NCBI GenBank assembly: GCA_036245805.1
Contig: BTRK01000001.1
Coordinates: 32,436,758-32,500,757 of the forward strand
Source: Pristionchus mayeri
Taxonomy: Eukaryota > Nematoda > Chromadorea > Rhabditida > Neodiplogasteridae
Direction of reading: 5' to 3'
Length of the DNA: 64,000 nt
Within the stretch, counting starts at the first letter, position 1. Every line of letters starts with the position of its first letter. Under the pieces are notes generated by a model. It was not told the origin of the DNA. It made no database searches and was given only the letters and a program-made list of their open reading frames with translations. A program made the translations under genes and the position numbers. This document shows positions 1 through 20,900 of the stretch, in pieces.

Positions 1-64
1 CTTTACCGCATTGCACCGAGATATCGAGGTACTATACCATGAAATTCGAATTTGAAACATGAAC

Positions 65-3000
65 CTGATAGTTTCAGTAGATTGACGAAGAGGGCGTCTC
101 TCGAGAAGAAATCGAGGAACGCGCGCTCGAATTCGGTTTTGGCCCTCGTATCTTTGGTGTCTTCGTCGGCCAAGTCATTCTGAAAGAAAAACGATTGATT
201 CCTTCATCGATTTGAATGCGATTCACTCCTTCACAACACTGAATTGGAGTCGGTGATTAAGATGCGAACTAGAGTAAAAGGCAAAGGAATTCGAAATTTA
301 TGTCTTCCGCCTTGTCCCTTGTGAGTCTGTGGTTTTAGTGAATTTTATTTTAAAATTTTCAAAACAACAACAACAAAAACAAAAACAAACCTTGACGCAG
401 TCGATGAGAAAGGCGTAGAGTGTGGGTACTGCGTGGAGCGTCCTCGCGTAGTCTTCGTGATTCCACTCATCGCAGAGGAAGGTGCAACGGGCCTGAAATT
501 CAATAATCTATCGTTTTTTTGAGTACATGGGCTATACTTTGTTCAATGAAAAATCAATGATTGGCAATTTTAATAGAGAGGTTTGACGATTGACAATTAT
601 GCAAGAGGGCTATTCAGATAAGCAGAGAGAAAACATTCATTGGACATTTGAAAGGAAGATAAAGAACTGACCATTCGCAGCATTTGGCAGATCGCTAGCC
701 TCTGGGCTTTCTGCAAAATAAAAACAATTACAAATGAGTTTTAGATGAGCTATTTCTCTGGTGCCCGGTACTATCTCTTTGTGGATAAATAAATTTTAAA
801 ATTAAAGATAATTACAATTACCTCCATCTCTATATCCCATTTGGCCGTTGAATTCGAGAACGTGTGCGAGCATGAAATTCGCAGAAAATCGGCAAGTGTG
901 ATATCCTGAATTCAAGGTTTATCATAAATTTGTTAATACATTTCAATGGTAGCAAGTATGAATTGTCAAATACCTTTACAATTTTCAATAATATGTAGTG
1001 AAATATCTGTTCATCAGTGTATGAACCAATGAAATGGTATTTTTGAGCGATTCCCACAATGTAGATCGAAATATCATCTTTAGAACTGGTCGCAAAGAGG
1101 TCGCAACAGTTCGCAACAGTCCTCACCTGACTAGTAACCAGGTACAGCAGACCCTGGAGGTAGTTGTTGCTCGCCCAGTCCCGATTCACGACGCTTTGCA
1201 TCACGCCCGCGCTGAAGAGCGACCCTAAAATATTTATAAGCATTTGTAAATTTTGATATTTCAGAAAATGGAGAGCTTCTTAACAATCCTAGAGACCTTC
1301 CAAGGTGGGCAAGAAGGTCATTAGCATTACATTAGGATTGCATTTTTACCTACTTCTACTTCTCGGTTGCCCAATAACATGTCTAGTAAAGTGTAGAATG
1401 CATACAAGTATTGTAATGGGAATGGAAATGTGATTTCATTCGACATTCGATGCAAGCAGCATATTGCCTGAGATTGTACTGATGTGCCCAGATTTGAATA
1501 ATAATATCGATACCTGCCAATTTTAGTCTCGTCGCCTCATCCTCATTTCTTCTCATGATCGTAGCTACTTTCTGAAAACGAGTGGATTTCAAAGTTTTCA
1601 TTTTTTCATCATTCTTCATTTTATGCACTCTCTAAAACAATCAAGATGCGAGAGCGTGTAAAGTGCGAAAATTAGAATGAAACATACCACGCTGTTTGCA
1701 AATATGTCATCGGGATGAGCTGAGCTGTACCTGCAAAATTTCCGCTCTTTCAGTAACCAAGAATTCAAAAATTTACAGAACAGCTTTTCACTGAACAAAG
1801 TGTTCTCGACCTGTTCAGTGAGGCAGTTATCGAGGGATGGCTTTTCGAACTTGAATAATCCCATTCGGTTGAATCAAAGAGTCAATTAATATTACTCGTC
1901 AGCACCAGACCGAATGGGAACTATTGCATTAGTCGTTCATTCATTGCACATCAATATATCAACAGCTGCTCGGATCACTATATCCTGCTTAGCACCCAAT
2001 TCATACACTGCAGCCTAGGATTCCAGTGAGCTACAGTACTCTAATATTTAAATGTTTAAGATCAGTTTGCGATTGACATTGAAGATTCACCTCGCCAGAA
2101 AGTCCATGATCTCCCTGTTACAGGCATCGAATCCAATCGGTTCATCTGAAATGCAGATACGGGATTCGGTAGATTACGGTAGCTCAAGGGAACTTCTCGG
2201 AGATGCATTCAGACTGATACAGTTCTCTCTTGTGCTGGTAAAATTCATATCATCAAGAATAAGTAAGCTGAATAGGAAAGCTTGGCTAAAGGTTTTGGAT
2301 CTTCATACTCAAATATCGAATTTATTTTACCAAAAAATGGCCTACCCTTAGTTGCACCGCTAGTGGATGGAAAGATCTTCACGTCTTTGTAGTCCATCTG
2401 AAAGTTTAGTTGTTTGTAACTGTGTGGTAAACAGAAAAAAACGAGGTGCAGCTACATCAAGTCAATTTGTAGTCGTCAAGAGAAGATTACGCTAGAACAG
2501 AGGGGATCAAAGATCAAAGATCAACGATCTAACTGAAGAAATGAAGAAGTATCGCTTGTGAGAAGGTTTACTTCTATTTCTCTCCTTCTTCTCGCGTTAT
2601 ATTATTTTCTTCCAATCACGAACCCCTTTTAGCAGTGTACCAACCATGCGTTACGCTCCAATTAGAGAGACAATTATGTAGAGACCAAAGATTACATTGA
2701 GGATAGTTAGGAGAGGGTAGTGGTCCCTTCATCTCATCACAATATATGCGAGTGGAAGAATCTATGCGAGCTAGTGGAAGAAGAAGAGGAAGGAGAATAG
2801 GGAAAGATAGCGCTTTCCTCCTCTTTATTTGTTTTTATGCAAAGACAATTCGAAAAGTTGACCACTGATTGATTCTAACTGATTAGGTGGAAGACAACTC
2901 AGCTGAGAAAATTCTAATATTGGAAAATTGATGAGAAAAAGCAAGAAAAGTTACTGTTTACGTCATGAAAATCGCATAAAGAGGCCAACGTTGCTTCTTT

Positions 3001-6000
3001 TCAAACCCTTCCCTTCTCTCCCCCAGCCGTGGTGTGGGGGAGTGTTTTACGGCTCCGGCCCTGCTGAGGCACAAAGCGGTTGCCACCAAAATCCCTTCAA
3101 CATTTAAATCGCGTACATCGAGGTGGATCCGAAATTTGTTTTTCCAAAATTCGACTAGATATTTCCGGAGAGATAATTTATGCACAGAATTGGCAAATAG
3201 TAGAAGCTTAATGTTTTTGAAAGACGCCCCCTGTTTTTTCACAGTCCTATGTGAGAACAAGATTGGGATTTGTTCTGCCTGAATAGTTGGCACCACTTTA
3301 TCTGCGAAGGGGGCAAAGGGCCCTTACAATAAGTGAAGCATGAGTAAGCAAAGCAGATAGTCTGCTCGTTCCCGCCTGTCACCCTGACTCCTCCGCTTGT
3401 TGAGCCCAGTAGGGAAAGACCAGAGGGGAGGTCAGAAACACCTCTTTCTCCCCTCTTCTCATGTCTTCCCTGTCCAGGAGACAAGCACAAGAGAGGTAGG
3501 ATGCGAATTATGTAACACAGTGGGCACTTCTTGGATAATTGGCCCACCCTCCCCTACCCGCTCATTTCTAGGTCTCATTCCTTGATTTTCGGTCGCACAA
3601 CCCCTTTGTGATGGGGAGGAAATGAGAAATGATAGGGGAGGGGAGGGTGGGCCAAATATCCAAGAAGTGCCACACAGTGTATGGAAAGACCAGAGAGGAA
3701 GTCAGCGAACATCTCATAACAAGTGGCTATACAGCTGTTAGGAAAGAGAAACGTGTTTAAAGCGGTACAAGAAGACAAGTAATCGATTATGTCGAAGGGT
3801 TACGGTAGTAGAGGTAGACGGGGGTGATACGGTATGAAAGAATGATTGGTAGGTTCATGGCAAGAGAAGTACGACCGAAGTGATCAGACGCTGTCGTTAC
3901 ACTGAAATATTCGAGGTTAGAAAATTTCGCCCCTCTCTCTCTCTCTCCTCTTCCCACCTCCCCATTCTCAATGAGAACCCATCCTCCATCCTCCTCCTCG
4001 GCCAGCTCCTCCTTCCTCCCCATGCACTCTCCTTCATCATATTCGGGGTGGAATATGCACGGATCCTCCACGGCCACACCCCTTTCCACCCGACGGAGGA
4101 GGTTGGAGAATCCTCTATCGAGGTATTCTTCAAACCTAAAAAATAAGAATAAAGATATTAAAGGTGAAGGCACACACCGGCTTCGAGACTGGGTTCGCAG
4201 GAGAAGCACTATGCCGGTAATAGGACTATTTTAATAAGAATAATTGTACTGCAGCAACTATTGTACAATTCAGATCGTGCAGTTCTATTACTACCATTTA
4301 CAGCATGTATCGATTGTCTCTCTCTTGGTGGAGGAATAGGAATAAGAAGAAACCTCTGCTGGAAGGTTCTCCCGTTCGGGCACACTCCAGGAACCGAGGT
4401 GTATCTAAAAAAGTAGAACAAAAAAATTGGTGAATATACATATGCCACACATCACGTCACTCCCGCACCAGAAAAGTGAACGGGTCAATAAAGCACATGA
4501 GGCGCTTATGCACAATCCCGGACAAACGTCAGCATCATCATTGAATATGCGTGACTTTTCCTGCTAGGGTACTTCCCGGTGTCCTAATATATCTCTAAGC
4601 CCAGTATTGGATGAGTATTCACATCCTGATAGAAAATGTAAATGAAAAATAAGCTAAAAATATGATATTGTCCGGGATTGTGCAACAGGGCCGAATAAGC
4701 CTAACCTCCTTCCGCTCTCACTGGGAGCGGTTCGCAGGTAGCCGGGAACGGGCTGACCCAGAGGCAGGCACTTCAGCAGCCTCACCAGTGGCGTAGCCAG
4801 GAACAGCTCAAGTAGACTTCGTAATTCGTTGGTCACCGTTTTTTGTACACAAAAATCGCAATTAGTCGGTGCGGCGTTCTGTACGAGTTCTGACTATCGT
4901 ATTTTTGCCGGCCGATGCAATGTGATAAATTGCGATTTTTGCGCGCAACAAAAGACGGGGGTGAGCAGGAATTTCTCCAGCTTGACGAGCCAGCACTCTT
5001 ACAGAGCGCCGCAGTCGACTAATTGCAAATTTTGTGTACAAAACTCTGACCTCGAGCGTGACGAGGGCGACCTCGCGGAACCACTGGAATTCTTTCTCCG
5101 CGTCCTCATTGGCGATGACGAAGGTGTAGAAGGCAGCTATGAAGTTGAGTTGCTGCCCGTGCTCATTGTAGAGGATCGGAGTGATGTGGGACTCCCCGGT
5201 CTCGTTGATCAACGGCAAGGGTTGCACTGCAAGGGAAATATAAATTGACACGAGATCAACGATCAACGAACAAAGATCAAATATATCAGAGATTTATGAG
5301 ATCATAGACCTCTTTGTGAGAAGCTGTCAGGCCAACCTACGCTTCCCTTATCGCCCTCAAAAGGCGCTTAAGGTGATGGTGATAACAATCAGACCATCTA
5401 CATTCAATTCGGCTCTCATTCAATCACAGCTTCTAGCTATTTCGATCTTTGATTGTCAGACTGACAGGAAGAATCTTGCGATTATGTACTGTAATAACTC
5501 AAATATAAAAAATAAAATTAAAATAAATAAATAAATCTAACCGTGTCCGAGGATCCTCGTCTCGACCGATGAGAGGTACCGATCTGAAAGCATCACACTT
5601 ATCATTTGGATCACCGCTTTTTTTGGTCACAAAAATCACAGTTAGTCGTTGCGGCGCTCTGTAAGAGTTCCGAGACTCTCGTAGTTTCACTATACGCCCT
5701 GCTCAATTTAATTTGCTAAGAGTAGTGCCCTTTGAGCTTGCTTCAATCGAGAAATGGGCAAAGTGAGGAAGCAAATAGATGGAGAGAAGAAAATAATGAA
5801 AACAGAAGACCGAGAGGTCCCAATTGTGAGCCCTAGTGGGGCGGAAGGAACGACAGATTACAGTATTCAGACTATTCAGACTACAGTGTTCAGACTACGG
5901 TATTGAATAGCGTAGTCTATCCAATCGACAATGCAGAGGACGCCTCATCCAATCTCCTTGCCTCCCCCTTCTGTGCATTACTCGCCTCCTTTCGGCAGCC

Positions 6001-7348
6001 AGCCACAATTACCCTGGCTGGCACCACTGACACCCCGCTGACCAATTCCATTCTACCATATCCACACTCTAAGAGAAGCATGAATGAACTAACTGATGTC
6101 CCTCAGACAGGCCTCTTCGCGAGGTCCCGCGGAAGGTCCGTGACGGGTAGGGAATGAGGGCGGAGCCAAGGAGAAGATCGAGCTGCAAGAGTGAATGAGA
6201 ATAAGGGAGGGAAGAGGAGAGTACAGTATACCTTCAGGGCCAGGGCTCTTCAGGGTCGGAAGAGAATGTGTAAAATGTAGAGAGAATGACCGTATTTCAT
6301 AGACTCACTTCATTGGGGCTTTCAGCGCAGCAGAGCAGGAAGGGGCGAGGTAGGGAGAGGGAGGTGAGAGGGGGAGGGGCACAGAGCGAGATGAGGGAGA
6401 GAGGCCGAGGGCGCTGAAAGGGGGAGATTAACGGAGTACGGTGAATATAGTTCGTATCTCGAGTCATTTTCCACCACTCTCAGCCGGTTGAGTTGCAAGT
6501 TTCTCGAATGCTAATGAGGGAGGGGAAAGGGGCGAGACTCACTCGAGCTGTGCAGCCAGGTCATCCGCATGCACGACAGATGAAGAGGCAGGAGAGACGG
6601 CGAGCGACCTGAAGAGCGTATTGTTCGGCATTCGAGTTAAGTTGTACACAAAATCGCGAATAGTCGGCTGCGGCTCGCTGCAAGAGATCTCACTCCATCT
6701 GTGCGGCAGCGACTGTGTCGGAGGAAGAGAGGGGATGATGGCCAGCAAACACCAAGAGCTGGTCGAGTGCCGCTCGAATCTGCATCAAGCGATACGGATC
6801 GTGCTGCAGCAGCTGCTGCAGTCGCTGCATGAATCCGACGAGGAGTTCACGAGACGGGAGCTGCAAGTAGGAGAGCGTAGTGGGGCACTACGTAGATATG
6901 TCATGTAGCGTTAGTTCTCAGGGAGAAGGGGATGGAAATGGAAAAAGGGTGTTAGTTCTCAAAGTGCCTTTTCCGGAAAAGGCTCGAGATTTGAATTCCC
7001 GCAATTTCCGTATCTCGGTTCCCAGTCGAGCTATCGACTTCAAACTCGGGTTATAAGATTTTTTGGCCATTTTAACCCTAAAAGTCACATTTAAAGTCTT
7101 TAGCTCCACTGGGAACCGAGATATGGAAATTGCGGGAATTCAAATCTCGAGCCTTTTCCAGGAATAGGCAGGAAATGGCCGGGTGAGAACTAACACCCTT
7201 TTTCCATTTCCATCCGCTTTTTCCTGAGAACTAACAGGGCATCAAAGACGGCAAGACGTCATAGTTCCCGCCCGACCTAGCCCGGATCTTACTCTGAACT
7301 GGCGGGGGCATCCTTAGCATCGGCTTTCTGCACGTTCTCCGAATTCAT
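65..7348 (-). CDS. unrecognised multi-exon gene, 3' end outside window
   Basis: I do not recognise this protein. Exons with GT-AG borders and compatible phases on the minus strand are 1688-1849, 1514-1571, 1350-1382, 974-1224, 822-905, 672-710, 391-492 and 65-179; together they give an uninterrupted reading frame rich in hydrophobic, helix-like residues with no obvious signal peptide, membrane span or catalytic motif. Further upstream exon-like segments are 2346-2397, 2091-2145, 4722 to about 4820, 5072-5226, 5537-5579, 6543-6608 and 6694-6860 (the 6694/6608 junction is in phase). A likely first exon is 7293-7348, with ATG at 7348 followed by NSENVQKADAKD; its phase does not fit exon 6694-6860, so either a small exon is missing or this start is wrong. 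The gene is divergent from cdk-8 with about 1.2 kb between starts. It could be a helical-repeat scaffold or a large complex subunit, but that is a guess. Confidence 0.6.
3523..3671. mobile_element. hAT-like MITE (GGCACTTCTTGG family)
   Basis: The element begins GGCACTTCTTGG and ends with the exact reverse complement CCAAGAAGTGCC. It is flanked on both sides by ACACAGTG (3515-3522 and 3672-3679), an exact 8-bp target-site duplication as made by hAT transposases. The inside is a long imperfect hairpin (CCCACCCTCCCCTACC against its complement). It codes for nothing. Related copies lie in cdk-8 introns and in an intron of the eEF1A copy. Confidence 0.8.
4160..4222 (-). repeat. SINE-like fragment
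   Basis: On the minus strand this resembles the better copies at 37100-37170 and 39120-39187: a cytosine-rich segment, then CCCAGTCTCGAAG-like sequence, then a tail of TTTACC-like repeats. This copy is diverged and partial. The family may be tRNA-derived (see the copy at 37100). Confidence 0.35.
4839..4890 (+). repeat. dispersed ~50-bp repeat, copy 1
   Basis: Copy of a motif with consensus TTTTGTACACAAAATTCGC, then AATTAGTCG, a variable base, TGCGGC, and TCTGTAAGAG. It lies in the unknown minus gene close to the start of exon 4722 to about 4820, in antisense orientation to that gene. Another partial copy (4924-4950) and an opposite-strand copy (4994-5044) lie beside it. Confidence 0.75.
4994..5044 (-). 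repeat. dispersed ~50-bp repeat, copy 2
   Basis: Same motif, sense to the unknown minus gene, starting shortly after the donor site of exon 5072-5226. With copy 1 it forms an inverted pair about 100 bp apart. Confidence 0.8.
5618..5670 (+). repeat. dispersed ~50-bp repeat, copy 3
   Basis: Same motif with minor changes (GTCACAAAAATCACAGTTAG in the core). It lies about 40 bp from the candidate exon at 5537-5579, within the intron on the upstream side of that exon on the minus strand. Confidence 0.75.
6640..6686 (+). repeat. dispersed ~50-bp repeat, copy 4, filling a short intron
   Basis: This copy occupies 47 of the 85 bases of the intron 6609-6693 of the unknown minus gene, between two exons that join in phase. 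It is antisense to the gene. Its near-exact fit in so small an intron suggests that the intron was made or rebuilt by the insertion. Confidence 0.75.
6908..7242. mobile_element. fold-back MITE, about 330 bp
   Basis: The two ends are long inverted repeats: GTTAGTTCTCAGG at the left and its complement at the right, continuing inward through a purine-rich segment, a second GTTAGTTCTC and an arm with TTCCGTATCTCGGTTCCCAG against its complement. There is no coding capacity. No clear target duplication was seen. It lies between the two most upstream exon candidates of the minus gene. A half copy of another MITE (7250-7283) abuts it. Confidence 0.7.
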
Positions 7349-8570
7349 TTTAGTCCACGGTTTGCCCTAAACGAAGAAGAAGTTGTAAAAGAATCACACC
7401 AAAATCAATAATGAGCAGATTGGACCAAATCAAGTGGACCTTAGTCAAGCCCACAATATTGTCCATCAACCAAGTCGGAGACACAACATATTTCTAGTAA
7501 CCAGCGTTCCAACATTCTTTGAGGTGAGTGAGCTTTGAATTAGACAACAAATAAACAAAAGACAACAAACGTATCCCAGTAGATTTCCCAGTGAGATACG
7601 TGCGGCATTGTCACTGGGAAAGCCACTGGAATCCCACTGGCAAACTTTTACCAGAGTAAGGTGGTTTCCCAGTCGGTGGCCGAGTCATTTTTATAGTGCT
7701 CATCATAAGCTGCCACCGACTAGGAATGCCAGACTAGAGATGGGCAGGCACTCCTAATGGTAATGTATCTATCCCTCCACTTCAATCCCTCCTCGCTCCT
7801 CCTTCCACATCCCCTCACCTTTCAATAGGAGCACCCTCACCTTTCAATATGTTTATTTTATGGGTGCTACTCACTACACCTGTCCGACATTCCATCTCTT
7901 TTGAGGTATGGCTATAAATGAGAAGAGAATGGAAGGGTCAGGCGCAAGTGGAGGAAATAATATAGGTCCGAGAAGAGAGCATCGAGCAAGGGCGATTGGT
8001 AATGATTTGACGAAATCAGGGGATGGGGACCCACAATGGAAAGGTAGGTGCTTGATCACAACTTAGTGGCATTCACACAGACCGGGATACGGTAGGGGGT
8101 ATGCAGTAGAGATGATTACGGTCGGGGGATACGGTAGGAGTATGGTAGTTGAGGGTACGATATGTTCACTTCTTGTTCGCTTCCTGTGATCGTTACTGTA
8201 TCTTTTTATCGATTATCAGAGAATTCGAAGACCAATGATACAGTATGGCGTGTTGCTCCGCTACTGCTCATGTCAACATATATCGAACGTCAACAACCCT
8301 TAATTCCATTCATCAATTCAGTATAGTAAATATATCCGTTCCAACTTTCACTAATTCTATTTGCCACGCTTCTGCAATTGTGAGTTAACTCAATTCAGGA
8401 GCCGGGATCTCATCCGCAATAAAGTCAACTTTCATTGGAAAAGTCAGAATCTCTCTACCATAATCGCACCACGAAGCGGAGGTCTTTGTTCGAACTCTCC
8501 ACTTTCTTCTGTGATTTGCTCCTTTCCTGTTGTCTTTTAAAACTTAATTATTGATTGCTAAGGTGCTCCG
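7349..8570. promoter_or_regulatory. shared intergenic region between divergent genes
   Basis: About 1.2 kb between the putative start of the minus gene and the cdk-8 ATG, so a candidate bidirectional promoter. No clear TATA box was seen. It contains a cluster of TACGGTA-like words around 8085-8160 and repeated TCCCAGT motifs at 7570-7670. No coding exon was identified. Confidence 0.45.
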
Positions 8571-16761
<8,191 letters not shown>

Positions 16762-16815
16762 TGAGGAGTAGATTGCAGAATCCGAGAAACAATACCACGG
16801 TTCTGATAGCGCGCT

Positions 16816-16864
16816 GTTTTGTACACAAAATTCGCAATTAGTCGTTGCGGCCTTCTGCAAGAGT
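16816..16864 (+). repeat. dispersed ~50-bp repeat, copy 5
   Basis: One of the best copies: TTTTGTACACAAAATTCGC, AATTAGTCG, TTGCGGC, TTCTGCAAGAG. It lies 55 bases after the cdk-8 stop codon, on the sense strand, and so is probably transcribed in the 3' UTR. Confidence 0.85.
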
Positions 16865-17212
16865 TTCGAAAAACACTGTTTCCCGAATTCCAGTTGATTG
16901 TTTTACTTAGTCGTTTTAACTATTACGTTGTGTATTACATTGTATGTCAACTCGTTGATCTCATGAAGTCGGATCACTTTGTATTTTGTATATTGCCAAA
17001 AAACAGAGATAATTATTGTACCAAGCTTTGTGTATAGTGTATAACGGGATGCGTATACTCGGTTGGGCGGATAAAATATTGCGATGTCAAGCTTGGATGT
17101 GGAACCGGAAATGACTTCTGGATAGCATACTACAAACTATAAACTACAGGACACTTTATGCACGCATGCTCTTATATCTTGAGAGTGTGTGTGAGAGAGA
17201 AAGGAAAGCTTG

Positions 17213-17218
17213 AATAAA
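17213..17218 (+). terminator. possible cdk-8 polyadenylation signal
   Basis: AATAAA about 450 bases after the cdk-8 stop codon. The distance is long for a nematode 3' UTR, so another signal may be used. Confidence 0.3.
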
Positions 17219-17850
17219 CATACGATCTGGCAAGGGAGAGAGAGAGAGAGAGAGAGAGACGGCATAGACACGTATCGATTGTATTCAATCAGAAATCGAA
17301 AGATGGGACGAATGTCCGATCGATAAGCTCTCAGCGCCATATCAGGGACTTTCAAGATTAGGAGAGTACAGAGAACAGGACGGTAGAAAGGAGGAAGAGA
17401 AGAGAGGAGAGGGAGAAGGAGAGAGAGAGAGAGAGAGATCTAGACAAGAGGACGTAGTGGTGGAAGGGTTATCTCGCTCGGTTGTTGCCCCGGCACAGTT
17501 AGTGCACTACAACCTGGTGAATAGGCGTAGCGCGACCTCGTTCCCTCTCTCTTTATTTGCTCGAAATGCTCGCCATTTCCTCGTTCTCGCGATCTGTAAA
17601 TTATGTAAAACCAAAATATTATTTTATAAAATTTAAAATGCAAATTGCTCGTTTCATTTTGCGTAGTTACTGGTGAACACGCACCGACAAACTGTAAGCT
17701 AATTATTTTTCCAATACTGTTTTTGGGTACAAGATCGGATGATCACGGTCGGATGATAACCAACTAAACCATTCTGAGTATTTGCACAGAATAGGCTTCC
17801 GCATTGTGGGAATCTACAGTGAAAATACTGGAGAAGGGCGCTATTGTTGG

Positions 17851-17936
17851 GGCACTGGATGAGAACTATTGTGTCATGCCGCTTTTGAAATATCAAAAGC
17901 TACATGACGCAATGGTTCTCTTTTCGACCTAATGCC
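17851..17936. mobile_element. hAT-like MITE (GGATGAGAAC family)
   Basis: Hairpin of 86 bp: GGCACTGGATGAGAACTATT at the left, with GTTCTC and TAATGCC at the right, and the centre TTTTGAAATATCAAAA. The family consensus is GGCACTA, GTCGGATGAGAAC, TATGACGTCATGCC, TTTGATATATCAAAG. Confidence 0.7.
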
Positions 17937-20900
17937 TATTTGGTGATCATCCGGAAAGTTATAATCCGCCCTAGTATCCTCGTTCCTATTGCAATGGAAG
18001 TGATGATTGATGTCTCTATCTCAGAATTTCACAAGTGTTCACAAGTTGTCAGACATTTTTTTTCGATCTTCTCAAATTTCGCATGCTCTCATCGAACAGT
18101 ACGTGAAAAGTGGACTGGATCGTGCCGATTTATCACTGCATGCTGCCTATCCACTTCCCATTTACAACCGTAATTGTTTCTCACTGGCGAGTTCCGAGAA
18201 TAGGCATGATAATCTCTCCATATCATGCAGCCAGAAGTTGGACTGCACCATCTAGAGCAGTCGAATTTTTACGACTCTAAGCTCGCTAGACGTATCTGTG
18301 CATTTAGCTTTTTTTATCATATTTATTGATTTCGGCGCGTTTACAACATCGTTAGGCATTTTTTCGTCTGCGACCTTCCGCGATTAGGCCACATTCAATC
18401 GATCATAGTTCCGCTCCATTTCTAGTCGGTTGGTTCACGTGATTTTAGCGTGGGTGGAACACCGTTAAGCTCTGTTTGGTAAAAGAGCAACTCTCCTTGA
18501 CCTCTTCCGACCGCTGTTTCGGTGGTGAGGTTAAACATCAAAGGTTCATCGCACATTTATCGCACCACTATTGTTCCTTGTCAATAGACTTTCAAAAGGA
18601 ACCAATGAACTATCTAGTTCCTTTTTATGCAAATTAATCCAAAATCTCGTCATTCTTTCCAGTTTTGAATCTACGATCATTTTAAAATTTGTTCACAAAG
18701 GCAGTTTTTGCCGTTTTCTAGAGTTGTGACAAAGGTCTGAAATGCTGACTCACGAATCAGTAGATTATTACGATTGGCGCTAAGTTCTGGCCCAAATGTC
18801 GTTGCCCAGTTGCCATAATCCCTTATGAAAGGCTACTCGTCACTCATGGGCTCGCTCCTCGAGTAGTCTAGCTCGGCCCCAAGATCAGGCGCCAGTAGAC
18901 CATACTGCAAAAAATGTCATGATTCCGATCATAATTTGTAACGCGATACTTTGATCCCTATAAATGGCGTGCCGTGTAGTGTTGCTAGGTGGAATCATTT
19001 TGTATTTTTTACAATGTGGCATAGCCTGCCTATATAGGCAAGTATATCATGAGGATGCTTAGAACGACTGGTATGATTGCAAAGCCGCGAACGTATTTTC
19101 GTAGTTCTCTGAGTTCTATCTATCTCGAGTTTGGCCCACTTCCGACCTTTTACCTTCCCCCTCTGATTGCAAGGTGTGTCTTGCTCACATTCAGATCCTA
19201 AAAGGTCGCTGCTCCCGTTTTTTCGTGCTATATTTAGCGTGCTCTCGGGGCAAGCTTTAGCGTGTAATTTTGTGACTTCATTCTGTAATCATTCTGTAAT
19301 CGGTTATACAGTTCGATGGAGTGCATGTTCTTGGGAGACTCCTTCGTCATCTTGCTTTTCTCTCTCTTTCTCTCCCTCGCCCTAGTCTCCAAGTAAACGC
19401 AGAGACCTACTAGAGATCTCGGCCATTTCCTCTTTCGGCAAAACTTTTCGATCTCAGTGCGTGGGAGAGAGAGGTAAATGGAGGGGATATACTGAAAATC
19501 TCTAATCGAGAAAGAGGCGCACAAGATATCTAGATCACATGTTCCAATCGCAGATTGGCGTTAAGTTACTTCAAAAATGTAGTATTTCCACAAACCAGCG
19601 GTTATATTCCCAGACAGTGCGCCAGAGTAGCAGAAACTCAGTGTAGTTCTTCAGTATTTCAGTGTATTCGAACTACTGAAATATGACTAACAACGTACCT
19701 TTTTTACGTACCCTGAGGGCGTTCAGCAAAATTGAACTTTACAGGAGTTCTTAGAATTCATGTACCTACCCATCCCACAAGGTCGCGTTCCGAAAATCCA
19801 AAGACATCGCAAGGCCTTCCCTTGTAAGTCATGCTGGCCGAATGAGAGACTGAATATATCATGGAAAGACTGAGCTGAAAGGAGCTAAAGGTGGGCAGGC
19901 GACATGGAACTGAATTAGGATATTGATTGTGGTATTTGTGATTGCAACAGAGTGCCTAGGCAGAAGGGTAAGGAACCTACTGTTGCAAGGACCATCTCTG
20001 TAGTTCAAAGAGTGGATGCACAAACACGGGAGAGAATGACGTTTTGGAACTATTTTTCAGGAAATTGGGGTCAAAGTCACGCATTGCACATTTCGATCCC
20101 TTGTGTGCTCCCTTCTACCAAAATGGAGAGATGGAACCGTCGTCTGGCTCGCTCCTACTCGCATGCTCTCTCGCTTTCTCTAACCGGCGAGAGAGTGTGT
20201 GATATAATGAGAGTCCGGCCAATGGAGAGATGCGATCTTTTGCACGCGTTTATGGAGATATTAGAGAGTAGGCGGAAATGGGAGAGTGCCTGTTTCATTC
20301 GTCTCTCTTCCGTCTCTCTCTCTCCTCCCTTCCCCTGTTTGATCCACGTGTATGGGAGTGAGCGAGATGTAAGGGCGTGGCCTATTTTCTCCCTCCCCCC
20401 ACTCCAACCTCCTCCTCCTACCTCGCCCAATGCAAAACGAAGCAACTTCATGGTTTCTTGATTCTCGTACGATCACAGTTCGAGAACCAATACAGCGCCC
20501 AACTCATTCTTTTCACTTTCGCGTTCCTCATCCATTGAATGATATAGTTCGAGAAATGATTGCACGATCTTCACATTTTATGAAATGTCTCGACCGGAAG
20601 AGTGGAGAGTCTATGGAATGAAAAGGCCGTGATTTCGTTTCTTGAACTCTTCTCTTCTCTCCCCCTCTCTCTCTCTCTCTCGCACCTCTTCTAGACGATA
20701 AAGTATATAATAAGAATACGCGAGCAACGGTCTGACGCCCATCGTTATGCGTAATATATTAAAAATTTCGCGAGAGCATTCAAATATACAAGACGATTAC
20801 TCAAATAAGCCTAAGCCTAAGTCAACGGCCCCTATTTCGTACTCTCTATTTCGCATTCATCGCTGCCCCTTCCACGTGAATAGTCAATGTGCGCCACTTT

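Larger units (their letters stand above)
2401..4700. other. gene-poor stretch inside the unknown minus gene
   Basis: No exon could be supported on either strand here. The stretch holds a 149-bp MITE (3523-3671), a SINE-like fragment (4160-4222) and CT-rich low-complexity DNA at 3920-4060. It is probably a large intron of the minus-strand gene, because coding segments of that gene seem to lie on both sides. Confidence 0.4.

Noticed and set aside
1086..1127. 41-bp intron with GTGAGG and an AG end in the unknown minus gene
   Set aside because: Removing it breaks the frame; exon 974-1224 read through keeps phase with both neighbours.
19952..20461. 169-codon open frame on the plus strand
   Set aside because: Rich in serine, proline and arginine from CT-rich DNA, no splice-compatible neighbours and no recognisable motif; likely chance.
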